Below the pieces are notes generated by a model that was given only the letters and a program-made list of their open reading frames with translations, did no database searches and was not told where the DNA came from. Of a stretch of DNA of 64,000 bases, positions 10,641 through 24,475 are shown piece by piece. Every line of letters starts with the position of its first letter. The first letter of the stretch is position 1. The stretch comes from Sternotherus odoratus (lineage: Eukaryota; Chordata; Testudines; Kinosternidae): positions 33,568,319 through 33,632,318 of the forward strand of contig JAVMKO010000006.1 in NCBI GenBank assembly GCA_032164245.1, read 5' to 3'. Made by a program: the position numbers and the translations under genes.

Positions 10641-13600
10641 GACTGTGAACAGAGCACAGTATGCACAGATGTAGTCATTAGCGGCAGTTATTCACACATT
10701 TATTTAAGGAATAATTCTTGCGACGCAGCAGATCACATTGAATATTCAGAATTTGCATTGTGCTAGTTACTAGCACAGTTTCTGTTCCCTGGGCTGGAAG
10801 ACCCTTCAACTAGTAGCACAAATGGACAATGCTACCATCAGACTTACAATGGGAAATGTGTGTTCAATGAGAATTCAAGCATGACATTTGTTTTTTGAGA
10901 GGATTCGCCCTAGTAAAACTCAAGCACTCAAGTATGTGGGAAGCTAACTCCAAAGAATCAGGAATATGTTTGGATCAAAACTGGCTTTGAACCAATATAT
11001 GTGAGTACATTTTTCCCATAATTCATTTAGCACTGTGTGCTTACGAGACATACAGACTCTGTGGTGCTCTCAACCATTGGACTTTTCTCTGATAGGGTGA
11101 GTCCCAATTAGAGACAAACACAGGATTTGTTTTGATGGAGAAACCTGTCCTCGGTAACCGGCTTGAAACTTCCCTCCGGCCCTCCAAACACATTCCCCAG
11201 AGAAGCTACCTATTAGCCATCAGCTGGTCACAATGGTTAGCTACTGGCGTGGGCCAGATCTGAAGCAGCGGATGGCTCCATTGCTAATTCCCTGAGCCAT
11301 CCGAGTCCCTTCATCACTTCAGTGCAGTTTTCAACAGAAGCTCTTCTTGACAAAGCAGACTCCTTGCCTGCTGCACTTGGCAGCTCTTACGATTGAAAGG
11401 ATGCAGCATGGCGCCAGCAGCAAGTGCCAGAGGGGACTCAGAGCTCTGTTAAAACAAACAAACAAAGCAAAAACTACAAACGAGCGAGCGAGCAAGCAAG
11501 GCGCCAGGGAAACTTTGCTCAGTGTGTAATAGTTTAAAGACTCAGTCCCTGGAGAATTCAATTCCTTCTGCTCTGAAGTGCCCTTCCGCTGTTTAACTCT
11601 GTGTCCTGTCGGCTCACAGCTGCTGTTCACCGCAGGCCCTGGGCTGCCATCAGACAGAGGCACATCTAGAAGATGAGAGGCCTTTCCCCCGCCGCTTGAA
11701 ATAGCAGCCCCTGAGTCCGGGTGGCAGAGCAGCGGCTGGAGGAAGGAAATCTGCATTAGGCCAGTACTGATAGAATGAGCCAGGGCAAAAGACAGACCCA
11801 GCTGCAGTTGCCGGTCAGTCAGATGAGAAGTCCCCAGGCTCATGTTTACGCTGAGTGCAGAATGCAGAAGAGTTTACTGGGTTGGGTGCCCTGTGGATCG
11901 AAACCAGAGCACCAAATCCCCTCAAAGTTGGGGTGGGGGTGGGGGAGTTCTCACCCAGATCCTGGCCCACATCTCAAGGCTTGGGTCCTGCTCCAAGAGA
12001 TAGATCAGACCTGGAATGCCCGTTCAAACTCCCCAGGCGCATCTTGCTCTAGTTGTGCATTCTGTGACTCACTCAGCCCAATCTCTACTTGATTATTGTT
12101 AGATATTTCAGTACAACAGCAAGCAGAGGGTAATGGGGTAAGAACCACACCCTTTGGGGAGCTAAAGAATGTTCCTGAATAATCAGGAAACACTCAAGTT
12201 GTTATCTAAATAGCCACAGATTCTAAATTCCAAAACGCTAAGCCTTCCTTTGCAGCAGTTGTTCTAAAATAGGCATAAGATATCCACGTGTAAGGGGCCC
12301 TGGGACATACTGATAAAACCCCCAACAATGCCACTCAGGCCTAGTTTAGCACTAGCACATTGCAGCACAGCAAGATCGACAGCGAAATCACCAGGGGAAC
12401 AGCCTCCGAATGAAGGAAAAACACCTGCCTGAGCAGATTGGAGGGTCTTTTAAAACAGAGCTGTTGGTTTTTAGTCTTAGTTCTGGGGTAGGGAGTGAGG
12501 GTCAGGAAGAGATTTGTGTTCTCTCATTAGGTAATTACTGGTGACTTCAAAAGCTTGCTAGAGGCTCTAAGATGGAAAACCCTCTTGCCCTAGAGAAGAT
12601 GCATTACACAGCATTTACCGCGGTTATCTACAGCACAATCCATCGGATTAATGGCTGCCTGTTAGAAAACTCTAGATTCAGGAGGTCAGGTCCAAACGAG
12701 CCCTGAGCTAAGTGAATGACCTTTGTAACAATAATGGAAACTGTCATCATGTAAAGAAATGCTATTGAGTTCATTTAAGGTCTGAAGTTTCAGGTGCATG
12801 GAATGTGAAGGTTGAAGAAAACCTGACAGGACAATGACTTTGCTTGCACTGCAACAACTCCTCCTCTCTCCTGAGTGCTGCAAACCCAAACCCTACAGTG
12901 TCATGCAACAGTGCAAGAACCAGAAAGCCATAAACAGGAAGTGAAAACAGCCAGTCCAGTTTTACTGTCCAAACTGAGCAAAGTGCAGACAAAAAACAAA
13001 CCACATCAGCAGTGAGAAGGAAATCAGGAATCTTATTCCAAAGAGGTTGCTACTGACTTTGCTGGGAGTTGTGGGTGCTCCACCACCTGCCAGGATCAGG
13101 TTCTAATGAGCTAAAAAACAAGAACAAATCTTTTCAACCCCCACTTACGCAGGTAAGGATTTGTGGGGTTTTCCCAGTATGGAGCCCCCGGAGGGTGGAA
13201 GAGAAGACAACTACGATAGCAGATTGGTGGCAGCAGAAAGGTAGGAGAGCACAAGGACAAGCACTTTGGAAATGCTGAGAACAGGGGCAGTAGAAGAGGT
13301 GGAGAAAAATGATTCACTACCGAAGCATCAGGAAGTGAGAAGTAGCGTTGTGACGATACCAAGTGTGTGTGTAGTATAGAGAAATCATCTACAGCTACAG
13401 ATGCACTGGGATGTTATCTCGGGGATCTGAAATGGGGGTCTGGTATTTAACTTCTAAATTACCAGCTTGAATCCAGCCACAAAGCTCTTCTGTGAAATGA
13501 GTCGGTGATGTCCATCCAGTTCCTAGAAAACAGGTGACCAGGCCACTAAAAACCACCCTCCACAGTGGCACTCATTGGTTCTGTTATCAATCCTCTCAGT

Positions 13601-13738
13601 AGAAGGTCAAGTACTGAATGGGCCATAGAGAGTCAATTCTCTTTTACCCATGGAAGTTGTCCCTCCCTATGAGGTTGACATACAATGGTAGCAGCCCAAG
13701 TGGAAATTCCAGTCGACTACATTTTATCTCTGTGTTGA

Positions 13739-14564
13739 TGTAGCGGGGCAGAGCTCTATCCCCCGAAAAAAAGGGGCTGAACCAGGCCAGAGAGGCTGCA
13801 CAGACCAGCAGAAGGCCTGGGGAGAGTCAAGCAGGGTGGGGAAGGGGCAGCAACCAGGACAGGGTTAGGTCTTATATAAAGTCTACCCAGCTAGGGAGAA
13901 GGCAGTCACTCCCTGGCCAGCAAGGGAGAAGGACTGGCTCCTGACGAAAGGAGCAGCCCTTTGGACAGAGCAGTGCTGGGCAGGTTGGGGGGAGCAGAGC
14001 GGAGCTCCAGCCCATTACCTGCCAGGCTGCGGCCCGTGCGAAAAAGGGTCAGGAAGATGCATAAGGCCAAAGGGAAGTGGCCCAGGGAAACTGAGCAGGG
14101 AAGAGGGGAAGGAAGAAGGGCAGAGAGAGGCTGCCGCTAGAGGGTCCCTGGGTCGGGACCCAGAGTAGCAGGTGGGTCTGGGTCCCGCCTTTCCCCCTTG
14201 GCACTGCACCTGGCCATCGAGGAGAGGGGCAGAGACAGACCGCAACTTGCCCATGACACAAGGGGCTAGACTATAGGGTTATGGTTGGCCACCAAGGCAG
14301 GTGCAAGCAGAAGGACTGTTGTTAACAACCCCCCCGGAAGGGGGTGAGACCAGAGGAGTGGGCACTGCTGGAGGGCAGTGTCCTGAAGCAGACGAGGACT
14401 GCCCTGAAGAGGACGCTGCCGAGTAGGGAGCAACACAGGTCCCAGGGCAGCAGAGCAAATGATGGGCCTGACATCATGCGTCGAGGGCGCTCCGTAGTGG
14501 TCAAGAGCTAATTCCTGGAGCCGACTGGCAGGAGGCACCAGTGGTGGTGAGTCGAACCCCATCA
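13739..14564. mobile_element. Unclassified G/C-rich repeat, possibly a solo LTR
   Basis: An 826-bp block that is more G/C-rich than its flanks starts TGTAGCGGGGCAGAGCTC and ends CGAACCCCATCA, so it has TG...CA limits. It contains TATATAAA at 13873-13880, a plausible LTR promoter. No flanking duplication was found and no internal retrotransposon genes are present, so the LTR reading is tentative. Open frames across it show no family motif. Confidence 0.3.
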
Positions 14565-16413
14565 TAGCTGGCTTCTAAGGATCAATCTCTGTTTATTTCT
14601 ACTGGAAAGTCAGTAGCTGCTACTGGAAAGACCAGTGTTTCTCTATTCCAAAACCTCATTGCAAGCTGGATCCAGCTGAAAACTGTTTAACAGGAATTTT
14701 CCCAAGGAAGTGGCTGGGTGTTGGGGAACTCAGAACTGCCACTGACTGTGCTTTACCTGCTCTGTAGTTGGAGGATTTCATCCCTATGGCTGCACCTTCA
14801 TCACCACTACAGTTCTTTGGGAAAAGGAAAAAAAAGCCAATGTGTGTGGCTAGACAGACCCCACAACACAAACATACATACACCCGAAGAGGTGCCTGTA
14901 CTGTTCTGCTTTTCTCTTTACTAGAGCAGTTCCCAAAATGTAACATCTCAGAGCAGCCTGCTGCGGGTTTCCTAAGCCCCCACAAGTGAAGGCAAAGCCA
15001 CAGAGTTGGCTAAGCAAGGAAGGAAAATGGAAACTGCCGAGGGCTGTACACTGCCTGAGGTGATTTCGGAAAACCTCTTTGTGGGATTAATTTGGAGAGG
15101 AGAAAAAGGCAGCCGGAGAGAAATAGATTCTAACTTCATTTCAGTTTACTCCTTTCAACTATTCACCAAGGACCTGGGAAGTCAAACGACGCACATGCGG
15201 ACAACCTGCAGGGCCACAGCACCATCTAGTGGGAGTGAGGAGACCAAGCAGTTCCGCACTTGAGACACCTTCTGCTTGGCTTTTCAGCAGCCCCTCTTCT
15301 AACAAATCTCTGTTGAATTTGTGCTTTATTAAAAATAATGTTCATTGCAGATCTATAAAGAACGAATGAACAAACAACTCCCTATTTTTATCTCCCAAAC
15401 TCATCACCGTTAACATAAACACTGGGGGCCTCTACATAAATAGAGACGCGTGGGCAGAGAACCATCTGCAATGAATGTTATTTGCCATCAGTCCTATTGT
15501 AGCTGTGAGTACTCTTCTTGCAGGACTTACTAACCTACTGTAGTTACAATGAGCACTATCAAAAGCAGAACCCTGTCAAACTTTGAGCAGTCCTCCAAGT
15601 TGAATCAGCCCCGGGGATTTTCATCTACCTGGCCCCCAAAAGAAAAAGAGCCCTTTTGACTTAGAATGGAGAGCTGGAGAGAAACCCCAGAGGTAGACTG
15701 TCGCCCTCAACGGTATCGGCTATGAGGACTAGAGGCGTTGCTGGATGAAGTGTTCTGAGTGGCGTAAGTCAAACTACCTGGACAGAAACGTGAACTTCCC
15801 GCCACTAGTGGAGCTAGTTTTGAATCACTACCTTGGTGTTCTCTCAGGCACTGGTCTTTGGGTTGAAATTTACCCTACTGTAGGAGGCGCAATGCACCAG
15901 GTAAGACTCCCGCTAAGGGCTTAAGCATAGGCTGTTGTTCTGGTGTTATACATGGAAATGAATTTGACCCTTTCTGATGCATCGCAAACACTGTAAGAGT
16001 CCAACACAGAAAGGTTCTACAGCCATCTACGTGCTGGCATGAAGATCTGAGATGGCTTTTATTTCAGCCTGAGCCCCAGAAATTTGCTTCAAGGCTAGGG
16101 CCTCAATGTCTTCCCTGGTGCTATGTCCACTCTACTTTGAACGAACTGAGCAATGGGTCTTTCACAGCACTTCCCTGCAGAGGCTACTTCAGAGCCTGGT
16201 GGATGTCTCTGCTAGGGCATTATCCCAGATACATCTGAACTTCCTTGCACTTTATAAGAGTCTCAATGAGAGGCATTTCTAATGAGTGGGCATGAACTGA
16301 ACGACAACTTCAACCTCACACAGCACCACATTATGCTGGTCTAAACATACTGGTGCAGGTTTTAATGTTGACAGCATACAGAGTGAACCTACTCTTGCAA
16401 AGGGCAGGAGAAA

Positions 16414-16431
16414 AGAGAGAGAGAGAGAGAC
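16414..16431. repeat. (GA)n microsatellite
   Basis: About nine uninterrupted GA dinucleotides lie in otherwise unremarkable intronic sequence. Confidence 0.9.
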
Positions 16432-17346
16432 TGCTGATCTGCATTCATTATATGTAACTCACTATCCCCAATACAAACTCCTAACCATGAGCTGAGGTTA
16501 AACAATGGGAAGCAAGAGGAGATCTGCCTCATGTCACCTCTCATTGTGAAGATCCTTGTAACCTCCCAGAATGTGAATATTGTCAGGGAATTCACTAAGC
16601 AACAGGCTATCTAGCTGTGGGATGGAGTGTGTTGAATACACAGCAAAGTAGTTTGTATTAGAAAAACAGAAGTGCTCTTTAAGCATACAGTACTATTATG
16701 AGCGTTAGTCTTCATGCATTGACCAGGTTGTGTAGATTTTCTGGATTGAAAAGTTATAGGATTGGACATATAACCCACAAAACCAGTGTGTGGTTCTTAT
16801 TCTTCACCCACCATCAAATATCTGGACTGCTTACAAAGGCTTGCATAGCTAACACTGCCTGTCAAATGCTAGCTCTCAGAACTTTAGCTCAAAAACAGTG
16901 CAAATTCATGGTTTTAGCTCCAGACGTCCAGGGTTCAATCCCAGATAACCTACCAGAGCATCATTACCAAAACAATCTGTTGATTTCAGCATGGGAGCTC
17001 TCAAGGCTCCACTGGGTGCTCTCCCTGGTTTAGATTCCTAACCTCACTCCTGAACCACAAATACTCATCAGGGCTGACAATCTGCATTCCTCGGTGGAAG
17101 AAATCTGACTACTGAAGCCACAGATATTAAAAAAAACAACATAGTGATAGATCCCTCAGCAGCATTGAGTGGTCTTCCCCTCCCCTGTGGGAAGATCAGT
17201 GGCAGATGAACTATTAAAGACACAGATGCTTCTTCAGGACCTACAAACTGCATGACTGATGGCCTGTGATATCTGCCATCCATCTTCATCATTTGCCTGA
17301 GATCAGCAGGGCAGAGATGTAGCAGGCAGAAGGTCATTTACTGCAA

Positions 17347-17374
17347 TTTTTTTTTTTTTGGGGGGGGGGGGGGG
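17347..17374. repeat. T13-G15 homopolymer junction
   Basis: Thirteen T run directly into fifteen G. G-runs of this kind recur through the window (55405, 63411 and, as C on this strand, 57842). Exact lengths may be affected by sequencing error. Confidence 0.85.
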
Positions 17375-18763
17375 AGAAGCTATGACAGATAGTTATGGGA
17401 AGCCAGTGAACTTGACACCAGCTTTGCAGTGGCCAAGCTATGCAATTAAGTTTCAAAGCAGAGACAAGAGAGGAGGAGGAGAACTCTGACCATGTTTCTT
17501 TTAAGATGACAGGCCAGACAGTGTTCCTTTAACAGAAACAAACAGTTTGTGTTTGGCAGGTGTATTATTAACACTCGAGTCAAATAAAGTTATCCTAGTC
17601 CTGGGGTTGGCTACAAGACCGAGGAGAACTCCTCAACTAAACCCAATAGGCAACTATTCCCATGCTGGAAACTGCTGTTGCTTAGAAGGCCCGGTACAAA
17701 CTCACCCATTGCTCTCTCATGGAAGGAGCCATTCACTGTCTCAGGTCTGTTTTGCACCCCCGAAGCTCCAATACTGGAGCGCACCTAATCTCAGTGAGTT
17801 ATGGGACAGCGCTGCAGTTGCACACTTGTCAAAGTATTACATACATCTCGTGACCTGCAATGCTTTGCAGCTCCTCTTCAATGCAGAGCATCAGAGGGGC
17901 TCACAAGGATTCACCCCTAAAAGCTGGCAGGTGATCTGTAATGAACCAAAGGCTCAGTAAGGTGCAGGGTCGGCTCCTTCACATACCCACAAACAAAGCT
18001 GTGTTTCTATTAACAATTCTCTGCTGCAGACAGCAATTTTCAGTCATTTCATTCTTGCCTTATTGCTGATGAGCTGAAAGGACAAAGAAGAGATCTTGCT
18101 CTTTAGTGTCTGGTCCACGGGGCAAGTTTTCCATGCTGTAGAGAATCCTTACATGGGTTACTTGAGTCTCACTCTCCCTTCCCAATTTCTCTCAAGGTAC
18201 AACTGTCTCAAAGTAGTGAAACACCTCCAAACAATCAAATCCATCCCCCCCCCCATCCACTTCACAGGTACCCACATAGCCAACCTTTATCTGCCCCTTG
18301 GGGATCATTAGTATGATAACTGTGATTAAGATTTTGTGTCTAATCCCCAGTGTTCCACAGCTGAGCCTATTATACCAGCTCCCGGGTAACAAGCCTGTAA
18401 TGTTACAGATATGTCTCCATGTACAGCTAAGCTCCACTGGAGATCAATAGGCAGCTATCTTCCAATGACAGGCAATAATTAGCACATTAGGCAGCTTGGA
18501 TAATGAACAAGAATCTCCTCCAGGACCTTTCACTTCCCTCTGCCTTAGGTTTTTCCTGTCAAGAACTTTCATCATAAAAAGGGGGGGGGGGACACCAGAC
18601 TGGATCTCTCTCTCTCTCTCTTTTACACAGACCTGGACTTACTTATGGGCTCAAGATCTATCCCCAAAAGGACAAAATTCTACCACAGATGGTCTATGCA
18701 TACTGGTATTCTTATGGCTGTTTGGCATAATGTTGGACCCTGCAAATACTTCATGGTATAGAT

Positions 18764-19234
18764 CAGGTATCTCAAACTCAAATCACCACGAGGGCCACAT
18801 GAGGATTAGTACATTGGCCGCATCACTGACATCCCTTTTCATATAAAAAGGTACAAAAGCTCCCCCATGCTGCCACCAGCCCCACCCCACCCCTTCCATG
18901 AGGCCCTGCCCCTGCTCCACCCCCTCCCGACCCCTATTCCAACCTCTTCCCAAAATCCCCACCCCCGCCCCACCTCTTCTCCGCCTCCTCCCATGAGCAC
19001 GGGGCTCCCCGCTCCTCTCCCCTCCCTTCTAGAAACCACTAAGCGCTGCCAAACAACTGTTGGAAGGTGGGAAGTGCCTGGAGGTAGGCAGAGGAGTGGG
19101 GATGCGGCACGCTGGGGGACAGTGGGGGTGGCGGGTCAGGGGAGCTTGGCGGCTGCAGGAAATAACTCCGGGGGGGGGGGGGAGGAGGGGCTGGGGAACT
19201 AGGCGGGCCGCAGCCTGCGTGTTTGAGACCCCTG
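18764..19234. mobile_element. Non-autonomous hAT element with perfect 8-bp target duplication
   Basis: The element starts CAGGTATCTCAAACTCAAAT and ends GTTTGAGACCCCTG, an imperfect terminal inverted repeat. It is flanked by GTATAGAT at 18756-18763 and again at 19235-19242, an exact 8-bp duplication as expected for hAT transposition. The 471-bp interior is a C-rich then G-rich low-complexity block with no transposase. Frames through it are composition artefacts. Confidence 0.88.
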
Positions 19235-22200
19235 GTATAGATTGTCCAAATTAGGACTGTGATTTTAAAGGCGATTTTCAGTCTAGTGTGCAGACAATTA
19301 ACATCATAAAAATCTGATAAAAGTCTCAATCAGATTCAGAGAGATTTTGATCTCAGTGATACTGGTATGAATCCAAAGTAATTGCTGAAATCAGTGACAT
19401 TCCTCTGTGTTTATACTGGTGCAACTATGAACAGAAGCAGGTCCATAAAAACTAGAGATGGAACAAACCTATTTAGATCCATATTTATCCATCCCCACTG
19501 TTAGAAATGTTAGTGATGATAATGTAGTATTCAGGCTTGTATATTTACCTGAGATAGAATTTTAGATCTTGTTTGCCCATTTGACTTTTGATATTTTTAT
19601 ATTCTTACTAACATGTGTGAACAAAGAACAAAGAAGCATGTGTTACATCTGCCCACAAGCAGATGGGGTGAAAAGAGAGAAGATATACAGCTAAAAAGTG
19701 TTGCTGGGTAGAGTGGGAGTTTAATATATGAGCGCACACCTGAAGAACAGTCCTGCCTCGACTCCTCTCCCCAGATAAAGTCAAGCAACCAGTCAGGAGG
19801 GGCGAGGAGGATGGGGGAAAGGAGGGAAGGTATAAGAAACACGAAAAGCCAAAGAAATGTCTAGCCCTGATCAAAGCACAACCTCACTCCTTACCCACCC
19901 TATGGGATACCAAAGAGGTGGTACTGCATCTCCCAGACCCAGGACATCTCCAAAACAGAACATCACCATAAATTGTAAGGGATGGGACCAAGGGCCATGC
20001 ACCCCAGCTATAATTATGCCTGCTAAAGAAGGGGAAACTGGGACAGTGAGAAAAAAGGCTCTACCAACATGTACAGCTGTGGACTTCTGGTCTTCTGCTT
20101 TCTGTCTGTGTGACAAGAACCAGGGGAAGGGCAAAGGGAAATCCTTTAATACCCACCTGCTAGTACAGGGATTCTCTTTACAGGCTATTTTCCAGTCTTG
20201 TTCAGCAGTTGGAGTAAGAGAAGGATGCAGAAGATTAACTTTGTGCATCTTTCCATCACCTCCCTCTCTCCAAAGTTCAGACTGTTCAGTTCCACTCCAT
20301 GTGCTATCCCAGGATGCTTTATACTGGTGGCATCATAGCCAACAGAAAACCCTGCTAAAGCATTGAGCCAAACAAATCTGCACAAAGTGACTTCCAAAGG
20401 ATTCAACTCAGCAGTGTAACCTAAGAGACTGGCTTGGTCTTTACCTAAGGGTTCATCAATATCCATTTGCCCCAATTTCCAAGATTACCACCATACCACT
20501 CTATTGAGAAGAGATTCAGATAAAGGCTCTCAGGGAGGAGGAAGTTGGTGAGTGGGAAGAATATTATGGTGTTTCCCTAGAGTTTTAAACCTGCTATTGC
20601 TGATTCTGTATCCCAGAACCAGTAAGCTGGATAAACGCAAGTCATTAAAAGTCAAAAAAGCACGTGGGTTTAAAGTCTAAAGTAAATCCATTGAAAGCTC
20701 CCTTTAAACTTTCATACATTGAAGGCTTTACGGCCTTCTATATAGTATTCTGCAGTTAATGGAGTTTCTGTTTGCAGATCACCATCAATAGATGTGGGCA
20801 GTTTGGGGGGCACAGCTCACCAATTTTGTGGCAACATTAACTTGTGGCAATGCCTGGTCATAGCAGCACCTCTCAGAACACATGGATATGCTACCAGTGA
20901 TACCTTCCATCTCTGAGTCCAACCTTTATGCTTCATAGTGGGGATGGAACTTCTGTGACCAAACTCTCCACAATGAGAGAGAAAGCCACAAGATGTCGAC
21001 TTGACCTGCAGTAAATGTCACACGACAAAAGAGTGCCCATGACGGGTGTCAAGCTATGGAGAGGCTTGTCAAGACTGATTTAATAAGAGCGGCAAACACA
21101 CAAAATAAAGTCAGGAAGAGAGAAAAGTAACTTCTAATGTATCTTGTTGAAAAGTTGCTACTGAAGCTGCTGTTACTGCCACCTTTAAAAACCTTCCTTT
21201 CCATCCCATCAAACTCTGTGGCATCACTGGACCATAGCTTATGTGGTGACAGCAGCCAGGTGTGTACAGACACTAGTGACTGATTGCAGCTCTTCTATCG
21301 AACGCTCCCTATGCCAAACTGCTGATGCAGTAGTAATTAGATTACTTATTCGAGTGCTAAAGAGCTAGCTGCATTTGGGGGAGCAGGAGAGAGTAAGTTT
21401 GCCAGGCTCTCTGTTGGAAAGAAGGAAATGGTTTTCAGTCTGAGCACCTGAAGGAGAAATGCAAAAGTGCACTCCATTCCAGGGACAGCTGCCCCCGAAC
21501 TCTCTCCTTAACACAAATCTCACCCAAAACGTTTAGGTCCAAATTCACCGCAGTGTTAACATAGCTAGCCCTCAGGGTGACTCCAGATGGGTTCAAGGGG
21601 TAGTATGCCAACTAGACTCGCTTTCAAACAAGCTCTTGACCTGCATCCCAGAGAGATGCTTTACAGGTGCAATTTCAGGGTGAACTTGCTCTCTTGGTTA
21701 ATGAAAGGCAACAAAAACTTCTTAACCACTTGAGTGCTGGTTATTTATGATACAGCAACAAAGAGGCGAATGGCACTTTACAAAGCATAAAAGGCAGATC
21801 CCTGTCCTGAAGATAGTACAGTTCCAGACGAAACACAGCAAGTGATGGCAAACAGTTAAACGAGGGAGGAAGAACAAAGGTCATGACAATAACGATCATG
21901 TCATTTATAATGCATGCTGAGTATGCAGCCACATTTATATATCCTTCCGCCTGCTTCTTATTTTGGCAGGATGAGGTCAGTAAGGCACAGGGTCGGAGAA
22001 CAGTATCAGAAGGCCGACCGATAGCAAAGAGGAACTGGAAGGAGGAGAGTGAGGACCCTTGATTGACTGGATCATGCAGGCAGTTCTGATTAACATAGCA
22101 GGTGACAGCAAAAGGCACCGAGGAGAGAGGGGATGAAAGAGATGAAGGAAGGGGCAAGGTGAGAGGAGTGGGGGAGAGGGTAGGATGCCTGTTCTGCTCT

Positions 22201-24109
22201 AATAAGGCCTGATGCATGTGAGTTGAATCAGAGGTGGCTTTTGCTTGATGTAGGGTGTACTTCGCTACAGAGTATTATCTGCATGCGGGATTGCGGGGCC
22301 AGGGGAGGGAGTGGTTGCTTTTCTTTAAACTGCTAATCGGTTTAGCCACACACAACTAATGAAGCACGTGCAGATTAATTTCCGACATACCAGCAGCCTC
22401 TCAGTGCTTACTGCTCTCAGTATCAATAAGTAATAAGATGGCCACATTACAAATGAATGAGTGATAATTAAACATGGGCAATAAAAGGTCTTCGGCAAAT
22501 AAATCAAGCTGAACCAATGGAGATGAAGTTATGAGGTTATGAAGCCTGGACGCCAGGTAATTGGCCCAACTGGCAACAACAATCACTGAGAAGGGGGAAA
22601 AAAGTGCTCACCTCCAAGTCATACGTTTTAATCCAACCGCAAAAATAGCTCTGGCTGCTCAGTGGCACAGATGAAATGAGCTTGGAGGGGAAAGGATCTC
22701 AGTCCCTTTCGCAGAGGCATGTGAGCACTTCATAAAAATCCCTCGTCTTTACTACTTTAACTGTCCTCCATGCTGGGAGTCTCAGCAGAGAGTCCAGGGA
22801 CTGAATGTCACATGGAGGCTAAATCTCCATTTCATGACTGAGGGCCAGGGTTGTACCACATTCTTTGGGCAGGATGAGTGAAGTTTGCCCTGTCACTGCT
22901 CATTGTGCACCTAGTCTACAGGCCTTCAGACTGTGGAGCTGTCAATCTAGCACCTAGCAACAGGGTAAAAAACAGAAAGAGCAAAGTGCAGAGGAAGATG
23001 GCAGGGCCTGCTCCTGCGCCTGCGCCCCGCAATGTTCACAGAGGGCCTGCTTCTGCTTCCCTGTTGTTAGGCCCATCACATTCTGACCTTTATTGAAAAG
23101 TTTTGTTCTGAGATTTATTCAGAAACTGCTAATTTTGGTGCTGACATTTTTAACTGAGCTGAAGGACAAGAGAACTCCATTAACATGAACCAGCCCCCAC
23201 CCACCCCCCTCAAAAAACACAGCTGGAGTTCAGAAGGGCTTAATCATGACATAGTCATTACCATATCAATGAGTCACATGCAGGAGGAAGTAACCCTGCC
23301 TTCCTCTCTCCTCTGCCCTCCCCCCCCCCCATGGGATTCACGAGATCAGAGAAGCAGTGCGTGCGTTATAAATTACACAGAAAGGGTCCTTTGACGAAAA
23401 ATGCTGCCAGTTACTGTGAAAAGAACAACAGTCCCATATTACCACTTCCCCAGACAACAGAATGAGCACGTCTCACCTAGTAGCACCAGTGTTCAAGTAA
23501 GAAGATTGCTGTTTGTAGCAATGCCCACTTTGAAAGTGTGAGAGAAGATATACAAAGGATGGACAAACATGGACTGCTTCTTTTTCCTGCAGACTGAATG
23601 GAAAACTTGTTTTAACAGCGTGGATCAATATTACAACGTATAATTTTAAATAGAAGCAAATAAAACCAGAAATCTGCTCGATAGCCAACAGACAGACTTA
23701 ACAACCACTCCATCAGACAGCTGTTTGGAAAGGCGCTTTACACTCTCCTGTTTGCTCTGGCCATGCTACTGGCTATTGATCTGTTACAGATAATGAGCCT
23801 CTATTAATACTCAACTGAATCAGCCTGGTGACTCCTGAAAACAGTTGCCATCTATATGAGACACAGAGTAACTAGTAGCTCTCTGTGAGATGTAGTTACA
23901 TCCCGCCCCACGGCATTCCCTTTAGCTGAATCTGTGAAGTCTAGCTTTATATGACTTCACTTTAGAGGACAATCTGATGGTCTGACTACAGGGATATGGG
24001 GCACATTATAGTTCCGTGATCAAGATTATAGACAACAATTTTGCAGATGGTACGTCTCAAGTTACTGGGAGCCTGGAATTAATACATTAAAGTCCAGTGT
24101 TAAAGACCT

Positions 24110-24475
24110 AGGCTATGTTTACATTACAACATACATTGGCGTAATTTATTCAGGGGTGTGAATAAACTATTCTCATGCGACAAATTACACCAACCTAAGC
24201 ACGGCTGTGGACAGCGCTATGTCGATGGGAGAGCTTCTCCTGCCCACATATCCACTGCCTCTCATGTACCGTGTTTCCCCGAAAATAAGACAGTGTCTTA
24301 TATTAATTTTTGCTCCCAAAATTACATTACATTATATTACAGCGAGAGGCAAAACTGGAAGTACGTCTTATTTTCGGGGGATGTCTTACTTTCGGGGAAA
24401 CAGGGTAGGTGGTTTTATTATGCCAACAGGAGAGCCCTCTCCTGTCACCACTGAATGTCGTATGTTTAGACAAGC
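24110..24475. mobile_element. hAT-related MITE interrupted by a second MITE
   Basis: The left end reads TAGGCTATGTTTACATTACA and the right end 'tatgtttagacaagccc', an imperfect inverted repeat related to the element at 4147-4406. The interior ('acagcgctatgtcgatggga') is the same family pattern. A TA-flanked MITE is inserted at 24269-24405. Confidence 0.65.
24269..24405. mobile_element. 137-bp MITE with TTTCCCCGAAAATAAGAC-type inverted ends and TA duplication
   Basis: The left end is CCGTGTTTCCCCGAAAATAA; the right end, inverted, is CCCTGTTTCCCCGAAAGTAA. TA occurs immediately outside both ends (24267-24268, 24406-24407), the target signature of the Tc1/mariner superfamily. A sub-terminal 'gtcttattttcggggg' repeats the end motif. 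No coding capacity. Confidence 0.8.

Noticed and set aside
11331..11843. 170-residue minus-strand open frame
   Set aside because: No recognisable family motif, no splice context and no related frame nearby; most likely chance.
18839..19330. Gly/Trp- and Pro-rich open frames
   Set aside because: Composition artefacts of the G/C-rich interior of the hAT element at 18764-19234.
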